Shown here: positions 58,180 to 64,000 of the stretch, piece by piece
Position numbering within the stretch: the first letter of the stretch is position 1
Layout: every line of letters begins with the position of its first letter
Origin: an uncultured bacterium
Lineage (GTDB): Bacteria; Cyanobacteriota; Vampirovibrionia; Gastranaerophilales; Gastranaerophilaceae
NCBI GenBank assembly: GCA_905216055.1
Contig: CAJMSH010000006.1
Coordinates: 1 to 64,000 of the forward strand
DNA: 64,000 nucleotides
Reading direction: 5' to 3'
Notes under the pieces: model-generated
The model's database searches: none
What the model saw: only the letters and a program-made list of their open reading frames with translations
Told to the model about the DNA's origin: nothing
Position numbers and translations under genes: made by a program

Positions 58180-58881
58180 TTATATATTTGCACTTCCGTC
58201 ATTTTTAATTTTATCGAGAACTTTTTTTCCGCCTTCTTTAGATTTTGCAAGTTCAAGTGCAAAATTTGTTGCTTCGCTATCTCTTGCGATTGCTTCTTTT
58301 AATCCTGTCATCTCGTCAAGATTAAGCTCAGAAAGTAGTGTATCATTGGAGTTTAGTGCGATTTTGAATATTTTTTGTGACATAAAATCAAACCCCGGTA
58401 AGCCCATATAAAGCGAATACCATTTGTAAAATTGATGAGCCATATAATATGGATCAATTTCTCCGTTTCGCATAACGAACATAGGTTTTGATTTAAAGGA
58501 AAAGCCAGATTCTGTCACTATATTAATATATAATGCTTCAAATCCTTCAAGCGGGGTTACAAGTCCTTCCTCTTCGTTTATAACAGCTAATATTCTATCT
58601 GCATTATCAAGTTTTACGACTTTTGTTCCTTTGCTTTCAATAAATGCTAAAAGCTTGGTCGGATCGTTATTACAAGCTTTTATAATGTCAGATACATTTT
58701 GCTTTACAAGCTCTTTCTTTTTCTCTGTTTCCGCGCTCAGTGTCATAGTTATGCCTTTTGAAAGCACGGTTTTAGAGGTAGAATTTGTGCTTGAGGTCTT
58801 TAAGTGTTTATGTAGTTTCTTTGAAAGAGCCTTTTCCTGTTGCTCTAAAAAGAAGTAAACAATTTTTTGAAAAGTATTCAT
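58180..58881 (-). CDS. unknown soluble protein (233 aa)
   Basis: I do not recognise a named family. The N-terminal ~60 residues are basic and helical. The middle contains L-D-N-A-D-R-I-L-A-V-I-N-E-E-E-G and T-P-L-E-G-F-E-A-L-Y-I-N, and the motif K-P-M-F-V-M-R-N-G-E-I is compact and looks conserved. There is no signal peptide. TATACT stands seven bases before the ATG without a ribosome site, another possible leaderless start. Confidence 0.7.
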   Translation of the reverse strand: MNTFQKIVYFFLEQQEKALSKKLHKHLKTSSTNSTSKTVLSKGITMTLSAETEKKKELVKQNVSDIIKACNNDPTKLLAFIESKGTKVVKLDNADRILAVINEEEGLVTPLEGFEALYINIVTESGFSFKSKPMFVMRNGEIDPYYMAHQFYKWYSLYMGLPGFDFMSQKIFKIALNSNDTLLSELNLDEMTGLKEAIARDSEATNFALELAKSKEGGKKVLDKIKNDGSANI

Positions 58882-58968
58882 ATCAGTAAGTATAACGTAT
58901 TTTTGTAACTACTGTTTCATCTATATAAATGAAATATTAAGTTTGTATAAAGATTGTAAAAAATACAC

Positions 58969-58997
58969 TTGCTTTTAAGATTTATTTATTCTATAAT
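58969..58997 (+). promoter_or_regulatory. adhE promoter
   Basis: TTGCTT (58969-58974), a 17-bp spacer and a perfect TATAAT (58992-58997). Confidence 0.8.
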
Positions 58998-58999
58998 GT

Positions 59000-59021
59000 A
59001 ATTGTGAAATAAATCACAATT
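59000..59021 (+). promoter_or_regulatory. Rex/CRP-type palindromic operator before adhE
   Basis: The arms AATTGTGA (59000-59007) and TCACAATT (59014-59021) are perfect inverted repeats around AATAAA. The core TTGTGA-N6-TCACAA fits the redox repressor Rex and also the CRP consensus. Its place just after the -10 box suits a repressor. Confidence 0.7.
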
Positions 59022-59039
59022 AAAAAGGAGATATATTTT

Positions 59040-61721
59040 ATGACAACAAAAAACAAAAAGACGGTTGAAACTCTTGAAAAAGCTTTAAAGAGCGAATCAG
59101 GCAAAGTTGAAACCGCTGAACAATTGGAATTGTTAATCGAAAGAGTTAAGAAAGCTCAAAAGATTTATTCAACTTTCACACAAGAACAAGTTGACGCAAT
59201 TTTTAAAGCTGCAGCAACAGCAGCAGACAAAGCTCGTATTCCTCTTGCAAGAATGGCTGTTGAAGAAACAGGCATGGGTGTTTTAGAAGATAAAATTATC
59301 AAAAACCACTTTGCCGCAGAATACATTTACAACAAACACAAAAACGCTAAAACTTGCGGTATTATCAAAGAAGATAAAATGAACGGTATCAAAATCGTTG
59401 CAGAACCTCTAGGTGTAATTGCAGGTATTGTTCCTACAACAAACCCAACTTCTACCGCAATATTCAAATCATTAATCGCATTAAAAACAAGAAACGCAAT
59501 AATCTTTTCACCACACCCAAGAGCAAAAAAATCTACAATTGCAGCTGCTAAAGTAGTTTTAGATGCAGCAGTAAAAGCAGGTGCTCCTGAAGACATTATC
59601 GGATGGATTGATACTCCGTCAATCGAATTGTCCAGCCAGTTGATGAAACATGATTCAATTTCATGTATCTTAGCAACAGGTGGTCCTGGTATGGTTAAAG
59701 CAGCATATTCATCAGGTAACCCTGCATTAGGTGTTGGTCCTGGTAACGCATCAGCAGTTATCGATGAAACCGCTGATATTCAAATGGCTGTATCATCAAT
59801 TTTGATGTCAAAAACTTTCGATAACGGTATGATTTGTGCTTCAGAACAATCAGTTGTTGTTGTTGATGAAGTTTACGAAGCAGTTAAGAAAGAATTTATA
59901 TACAGAGGAGCTCATTTATTAACTCCATCTGATGAAAAGAAACTTATTGACCTTCCGTTCATCGATCCAAAACGTGGAACAGCTCACCCTGACATCGTTG
60001 GTCAAAGCGCTCACAGAATCGCTGAACTTGCAGGATTTAAAGTTCCGGCAACTGCAAAAATCTTGTTAGCAGAAAGACCTTCAGTTGATTGGGAAGATCC
60101 GTTCTCAAGAGAAAAATTATCACCAATCTTAACTATGTACAGAGCAAAAGATTTTGAAGAAGCTGCTGAAATGGCTTACGAACTTGTTTCAAGAGGTGGT
60201 GCAGGTCACACAGCTGATTTATATACAGATGCTCGTCATCAAGAAAGAATTGACAGATATGCAGAAAAAATGCCTGCTTGTCGTGTATTAATCAATTCAC
60301 CTTCAGCATTAGGCGGTATCGGTGATTTGTTTAACTTCAAATTAGAACCATCATTATCATTAGGTTGTGGTTCTTGGGGTAAAAACGCTATCTCCGGTAA
60401 CATCGGTGTTGAAAATTTATTGAACTACAAAACAGTTGCTGAAAGGAGAGAAAATATGCTCTGGTTCAAAGTTCCGCCAAAAGTTTACTTCAAGAGAGGT
60501 GCTGTTGATCTAGCTCTTCGTGAACTTCAAGGCAAAAAACGTGCATTTATCGTTACAGACAGATTCTTATTTAATTCAGGCGCTGTTGACAGTATCGTAA
60601 ATGTTTTGGATGAAATCGGTATTGATCACGAAATCTTCTTCGATGTAAAACCGGATCCAACATTATCAACAATTAATCAAGCAATGGAAATTATCAGACC
60701 TTACGAACCTGATGTAATTATTGCATTAGGTGGTGGTTCTCCGATGGATGCTGCTAAGATTATGTGGTTGATGTATGAACAACCTGATACAGTATTCGAA
60801 GATATTTCTATGAGATTCTTAGATATCAGAAAGAGAATTTGCAGAATTCCTGAACTTGGTAAGAAAGCAACTATGGTTGCAATCCCAACAACATCAGGTA
60901 CAGGTTCTGAAGTTACTCCGTTTGCTATCATTACAGATGATGAAACTCACGTAAAATATGCAATCGCAGATTATGCATTGACTCCAAATATGTCAATCAT
61001 TGATCCAAACTTTGTAGATGGTATGCCAAAAGGTTTGACAGCTGCTTCTGGTATTGACGCATTAGTTCACGCAACTGAAGCTTATGTATCATCAATGGCT
61101 ACAAACTTTACAAATTCAAATGCTTTGGAAGCTGCAAAATTAATCTTCAGATACTTAGAAAGATCATATAATGAAGGAGCTAACGATCCTATAGCAAGAG
61201 AAAAAATGCACTATGCTGCAACTATTGCAGGTATGGCATTTGCTAACTCATTCCTTGGCTTGTGCCACTCTATGGCTCACAAGTTGGGTGCTATGTTCCA
61301 CGTTCCTCACGGTGTAGCAAACGCATTGTTATTCAGACAAGTAATCAAATATAACGCAGTTGATTGTCCTAAAAAACAATGTATCTTCCCTCAATACAAG
61401 TTCCCTAATGCAAAAGCTAAATATGCTCAAATTGCTGATGAATTAGGGCTTGGCGGAAACACAGATGATGAAAAAGTTGAATTGTACATCAAGGCTATTG
61501 AAGGTTTGATGAAAGCTACAAACTTGCCATTCTCTATTAAAGACTTTGGTATCTCTGAAGCTGACTTCAATGCTAAATTAGATGAAATGGTTGAACTTGC
61601 ATTTGATGACCAATGTACTGGTGCAAACCCGGCTTACCCATTGATGGAAGACATCAAAGCTATTTACAAAGATGCTTACGAAGGTATTGTAAGAGATTAT
61701 TATCCTACAAACAAAAAATAA
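59040..61721 (+). CDS. adhE: bifunctional acetaldehyde-CoA/alcohol dehydrogenase
   Basis: The 893-residue protein is full length for AdhE. The N-terminal aldehyde dehydrogenase half has catalytic Cys266 in N-G-M-I-C-A-S-E-Q-S and the motif G-P-G-N-A-S-A-V. The C-terminal iron-dependent alcohol dehydrogenase half starts at ~residue 465 with G-G-G-S-P-M-D-A-A-K and the metal motif H-S-M-A-H-K-L-G-A plus H-V-P-H-G. It turns acetyl-CoA into ethanol while oxidising two NADH, the main NADH sink of fermenters. A strong promoter, a palindromic operator and an AAAAAGGAG ribosome site precede it, and codon choice in this gene looks biased toward C-ending codons, suggesting high expression. Confidence 0.97.
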   Translation: MTTKNKKTVETLEKALKSESGKVETAEQLELLIERVKKAQKIYSTFTQEQVDAIFKAAATAADKARIPLARMAVEETGMGVLEDKIIKNHFAAEYIYNKHKNAKTCGIIKEDKMNGIKIVAEPLGVIAGIVPTTNPTSTAIFKSLIALKTRNAIIFSPHPRAKKSTIAAAKVVLDAAVKAGAPEDIIGWIDTPSIELSSQLMKHDSISCILATGGPGMVKAAYSSGNPALGVGPGNASAVIDETADIQMAVSSILMSKTFDNGMICASEQSVVVVDEVYEAVKKEFIYRGAHLLTPSDEKKLIDLPFIDPKRGTAHPDIVGQSAHRIAELAGFKVPATAKILLAERPSVDWEDPFSREKLSPILTMYRAKDFEEAAEMAYELVSRGGAGHTADLYTDARHQERIDRYAEKMPACRVLINSPSALGGIGDLFNFKLEPSLSLGCGSWGKNAISGNIGVENLLNYKTVAERRENMLWFKVPPKVYFKRGAVDLALRELQGKKRAFIVTDRFLFNSGAVDSIVNVLDEIGIDHEIFFDVKPDPTLSTINQAMEIIRPYEPDVIIALGGGSPMDAAKIMWLMYEQPDTVFEDISMRFLDIRKRICRIPELGKKATMVAIPTTSGTGSEVTPFAIITDDETHVKYAIADYALTPNMSIIDPNFVDGMPKGLTAASGIDALVHATEAYVSSMATNFTNSNALEAAKLIFRYLERSYNEGANDPIAREKMHYAATIAGMAFANSFLGLCHSMAHKLGAMFHVPHGVANALLFRQVIKYNAVDCPKKQCIFPQYKFPNAKAKYAQIADELGLGGNTDDEKVELYIKAIEGLMKATNLPFSIKDFGISEADFNAKLDEMVELAFDDQCTGANPAYPLMEDIKAIYKDAYEGIVRDYYPTNKK

Positions 61722-61746
61722 GCTTTGTAATATTTGATAAGAAGAA

Positions 61747-61776
61747 AAGAACCGTCATATTTGGCGGTTCTTTTTG
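61747..61776 (+). terminator. terminator of adhE
   Basis: AAGAACCGTCA pairs with TGGCGGTTCTT (one G-T pair) and is followed by Ts. Confidence 0.85.
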
Positions 61777-61848
61777 TGTGTATGTTTGTTTTTATTAGCC
61801 ATTTCGTTAATTTAAATTATTTATATAACTAAAAATTCATAACTCACC

Positions 61849-61877
61849 TTGACTTTTTGTTATGTCTTTTTTATCAT
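61849..61877 (+). promoter_or_regulatory. promoter of tRNA-Cys
   Basis: TTGACT (61849-61854), a 17-bp spacer and TATCAT (61872-61877). Confidence 0.65.
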
Positions 61878-61891
61878 AAAGAAACGAGGAC

Positions 61892-61963
61892 GGCGACATG
61901 GCCAAGTGGTAAGGCAGGAGCCTGCAAAGCTCTTATCCCCCAGTTCGAATCTGGGTGTCGCCT
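61892..61963 (+). tRNA. tRNA-Cys (anticodon GCA)
   Basis: The acceptor GGCGACA / TGTCGCC carries discriminator T. The anticodon loop CTGCAAA has GCA at 61924-61926, and the T loop is TTCGAAT. U73 is the tRNA-Cys identity base. CCA is not encoded, and a T-run follows directly. Confidence 0.95.
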
Positions 61964-61977
61964 TTTTTTATTGCCTA

Positions 61978-62006
61978 TTGACATAATTTTTATATGCTGT
62001 TAAAAT
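61978..62006 (+). promoter_or_regulatory. consensus promoter giving a leaderless TPM-protein mRNA
   Basis: A perfect TTGACA (61978-61983), a 17-bp spacer and TAAAAT (62001-62006) end exactly six bases before the ATG at 62013. Confidence 0.8.
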
Positions 62007-62012
62007 TTTCTT

Positions 62013-62699
62013 ATGTTAAAGAAGAGTTGGTTATATGTTTTTGTATTACTTGTACTTTTAAGTTCAAGTGTTGATGCTATTACGTTAAAATTTAACGGTT
62101 TTATAGCTGATGAAGCAAATTTGCTATCCCCTGAGGTGGAAAATGATTTGAATATGACTTTATGGGATTTGCAAAAGAAATCAGGTGCAGATTTAGTCGT
62201 TGTGACTTTACCGTCTTTGAACGGGAAAAGGGTTGAAGATGTCGCTCTTGATATCGGACGTTCTTATAAACTTGGTGCTGTTGGTAAAAATAACGGAATG
62301 GTTTATTTGACAGCGTTAAATGAACGTAAAATGAGAATTGAACAAGGGTTAGGGCTTGAAAAGAAAATTAGTGTCAGCACACTAGAAAATATCATGAATA
62401 CTGATATTTTACCTTATTATAAACAAAATGAGTATGAACGAGGAATTAGAAGAGGAACTTATCTTTTAGCAAGAACCGTTGCTAATGCAGAAGGTGTTAC
62501 TATTAAAGAGCAGGGAGTTTGCCCAAGTGCTCCGGTTTCAAATTATTCGCATCGTAGGGATAATCTTCCATGGTGGGTTTGGCCTTTTATAATATTGGGC
62601 GCAATATTTTCTCCAAGACGCAGACGTTTTGGTAGTGGTTTTGGCGGCTTTGGCGGAGGCGGAGGCTTTGGCGGCTCTGGTTGCTCAGGAAGCTGGTAA
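62013..62699 (+). CDS. TPM-domain (YgcG-like) membrane protein
   Basis: The 228-residue protein has a signal peptide and then the TPM domain (about residues 28-155: G-F-I-A-D-E-A-N-L-L-S, S-G-A-D-L-V-V-V-T-L and R-K-M-R-I-E-Q-G-L-G-L-E). One membrane segment (W-W-V-W-P-F-I-I-L-G-A-I-F) leads to a short basic stretch and a Gly/Phe/Ser-rich end (G-G-F-G-G-G-G-G-F-G). TPM domains of this type occur in envelope proteins and photosystem II repair phosphatases. It reads from a leaderless consensus promoter. The degenerate nucleotidyltransferase gene follows 33 bases later. Confidence 0.9.
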   Translation: MLKKSWLYVFVLLVLLSSSVDAITLKFNGFIADEANLLSPEVENDLNMTLWDLQKKSGADLVVVTLPSLNGKRVEDVALDIGRSYKLGAVGKNNGMVYLTALNERKMRIEQGLGLEKKISVSTLENIMNTDILPYYKQNEYERGIRRGTYLLARTVANAEGVTIKEQGVCPSAPVSNYSHRRDNLPWWVWPFIILGAIFSPRRRRFGSGFGGFGGGGGFGGSGCSGSW

Positions 62700-62732
62700 A
62701 ATTATTTAATAATTTTTAGGAAAGGATTAATA

Positions 62733-63434
62733 ATGAAGAATTTAGACAATTTTGTAGAAGAATTAAAAACTAAACTCGGCGATAATCTTGTATCAGTTTT
62801 TGCATTTGGCTCTCAAGCTAATGTTGAAGATGCAAAAAATAATATTAACTTGATGATAGTTACAAATACTTTGAATGCTGAAAATCTTTACGAAATTGCT
62901 AAACCTGTAAAAAAATGGGTTAAGGCAAAAAATCCTATTCCTGTTATTATGAACAAAGAGGAATGGTATTCTTCATTTGATGTTTATGCTATTGAATATT
63001 CTGATATTAAAGAAAATTACCGTATGATTTACGGGGAAGATTTAATCCCTTCTATTTGTATTAATAAGTATTTCTTGAGGCTTCAATGTGAATCTGAGTT
63101 GAAAGCTTTGTTATTGAAATATAAAAATAATTTCTTGTTAAATATAAAATCTGATAGAGAGATGAAAAAAGTTTTAGATCATGCAATCAAAACATTACTT
63201 GTAATATTTAGAGCGATATTGAGATTGCATGACAGACCTGTTCCGTATAGAGCTGTTGATATTGTAGAATTTAGTGCAGATTATTTATCTTTCAATAAAA
63301 TTGTAATGTCAAAACTTGCTAAAGTTAAATATGAACATGACGATTATACAAAACAAGAACTTATATTTATAGAAGCTGAATTATTAAAAGATATTCAAGC
63401 TATATTGAAACAAGTTGATGCTATGCATTTTTAG
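62733..63434 (+). CDS. degenerate nucleotidyltransferase-fold protein
   Basis: In this 233-residue protein, residues ~15-45 match the nucleotidyltransferase fold (F-A-F-G-S-Q-A-N), but the metal-binding D-x-D is replaced by N-I-N (Asn37 and Asn39 in K-N-N-I-N-L-M-I-V). A helical C-terminal half follows. Loss of both Asp residues predicts no nucleotidyl transfer, so a binding or regulatory role is more likely. AGGAAAGGA precedes the ATG. A catalytically intact relative of the fold is at 18704. Confidence 0.75.
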   Translation: MKNLDNFVEELKTKLGDNLVSVFAFGSQANVEDAKNNINLMIVTNTLNAENLYEIAKPVKKWVKAKNPIPVIMNKEEWYSSFDVYAIEYSDIKENYRMIYGEDLIPSICINKYFLRLQCESELKALLLKYKNNFLLNIKSDREMKKVLDHAIKTLLVIFRAILRLHDRPVPYRAVDIVEFSADYLSFNKIVMSKLAKVKYEHDDYTKQELIFIEAELLKDIQAILKQVDAMHF

Positions 63435-63501
63435 GATAATTTCTGATAAGGCTTTTTTATATTGAAAATACAGATATTCTTTAAAATAAGAGATTTTGTG
63501 T

Positions 63502-63507
63502 TATAAT
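63502..63507 (+). promoter_or_regulatory. -10 box of tRNA-Val
   Basis: A perfect TATAAT lies nine bases before the tRNA. Only a weak TTCTTT stands at the -35 position. Confidence 0.5.
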
Positions 63508-63516
63508 AAAGTCTAT

Positions 63517-63592
63517 GGGCGATTGGCACAGTTGGTAGCGCATCACATTGACGTTGTGAGGGTCACGTGTTCGAGTCACGTATCGCCCACCA
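63517..63592 (+). tRNA. tRNA-Val (anticodon GAC)
   Basis: The 76-nt cloverleaf has acceptor GGGCGAT / ATCGCCC and discriminator A, and CCA is encoded (63590-63592). The anticodon stem is TCACA/TGTGA and loop TTGACGT gives GAC at 63550-63552. The T arm is ACGTG-TTCGAGT-CACGT. It is the only one of the three tRNAs here with an encoded CCA. Confidence 0.95.
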
Positions 63593-63628
63593 TTTTAAAA
63601 GTTTCTTAAATTAAGAGGGTTTAAAAGT

Positions 63629-63973
63629 ATGAGAGATGTTATTATTACAGAATTAGACAGTAATTTGTCTTTCAATGCAGAAATTGATAATCCTCCTGAA
63701 GTAAAACAAAATTTTTCAACGGTTTACGTAGAAGAAAAAGAAGTTAGGCGTCCTACTGTATCACAAGTCAATGGGATTATTAAGGTAAAATTATCAAATC
63801 CTGATAATCTTGTTTGTGATTTTATAAAAAAATGGCATAAAATCAAAAAAAGAATAGATTTAATGGTTGAAACAGATAATCATCTGTATTTGATGAAAGG
63901 TTGTTCAATAAAGGAATTTGAATCTCCTAAAAAAGCTTTTACTGTTTTTTATAACACATTTAAAGAAGCTTAA
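63629..63973 (+). CDS. unknown small protein (114 aa)
   Basis: I do not recognise this protein. It starts M-R-D-V-I-I-T-E-L-D-S-N-L-S-F-N-A-E-I, again with an N-x-S-F string near the N-terminus. It continues with an acidic stretch and a basic mixed C-terminal part (F-I-K-K-W-H-K-I-K-K-R). It has no signal peptide or membrane segment. AGAGGG precedes the ATG. It lies 36 bases after tRNA-Val and may be co-transcribed with it. Confidence 0.7.
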   Translation: MRDVIITELDSNLSFNAEIDNPPEVKQNFSTVYVEEKEVRRPTVSQVNGIIKVKLSNPDNLVCDFIKKWHKIKKRIDLMVETDNHLYLMKGCSIKEFESPKKAFTVFYNTFKEA

Positions 63974-64000
63974 ATGCTTTCAATATATTTATCAATGTCT

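Overview
The window is strongly AT-rich and densely coded, with short gaps, hairpin terminators and clear -10 boxes. It carries a diderm envelope set (BamA with three POTRA repeats, Skp/OmpH, an MCE/MlaD protein, an MlaA domain, TonB-like proteins) next to fermentative and salvage enzymes (AdhE, uridine and purine nucleoside phosphorylases, Upp). It also has type IV pilin-like sequence and several large uncharacterised membrane proteins carrying short N-x-x-S-F-G-type motifs. This combination fits a non-photosynthetic relative of Cyanobacteria such as the gut Gastranaerophilales (Vampirovibrionia/Melainabacteria). That placement is an inference from gene content and was not tested against a database. 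No rRNA, CRISPR array, insertion sequence or prophage was seen.

Layout. 1-5.6 kb: 3' part of a GH13 glucosidase, then a 1491-residue coiled-coil protein. 5.7-12.2 kb: housekeeping (thioredoxin, DnaQ-like exonuclease, OPA-family transporter, orphan histidine kinase, gmk-coaBC-Nif3 operon, tRNA-Gln). 12.4-16.2 kb: a redox/hydrolase cluster (small protein, alpha/beta hydrolase, cupin, double CMD-domain protein, FMN reductase, and a flavodoxin on the opposite strand). Four of its genes have a hydrophobic leader followed by a second Shine-Dalgarno and ATG. 16.3-22.2 kb: SGNH hydrolase, metallo-hydrolase, EamA transporter, nucleotidyltransferase, an MlaA domain fused to an alpha/beta hydrolase, and an O-acetyltransferase. 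22.3-31.3 kb: an envelope block containing a Ser/Gln-rich protein, a pilin-like gene interrupted by a ten-base G tract, and a tightly coupled vWA / FHA-membrane / TonB-like operon with two small membrane proteins of 46 and 59 residues. 31.4-40.2 kb: plsY, large membrane proteins of unknown function, purine phosphorylase, an omega-like protein, mlaD and upp. 40.3-51.3 kb: GH77 glucanotransferase, a soluble protein carrying the cytoplasmic domain of the FlhA/SctV exporter, udp, skp, bamA, rsmI, a lone sugar-binding lipoprotein and an AMIN-like protein. 51.4-64 kb: era, a second orphan histidine kinase, a KdsC-like phosphatase with a TPR protein and lysC, a short SFG-motif protein behind a strong promoter, a rhodanese with a hairpin over its ribosome site, adhE under a Rex/CRP-type palindrome, tRNA-Cys, a TPM-domain protein, a degenerate nucleotidyltransferase and tRNA-Val.

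How it works together. The cell appears to ferment (AdhE probably under redox control), store and break down alpha-glucan (GH13, GH77), salvage nucleosides and bases, and maintain an outer membrane (BamA/Skp, MlaD/MlaA). The most unusual items are the MlaA-hydrolase fusion, the stand-alone FlhA/SctV-like domain, the leader-plus-internal-start architecture at 12.7-16.2 kb, the poly-G interrupted pilin-like gene, the vWA/FHA/TonB operon, and a recurring -10 box placed exactly six bases before the start codon, which implies leaderless mRNAs.
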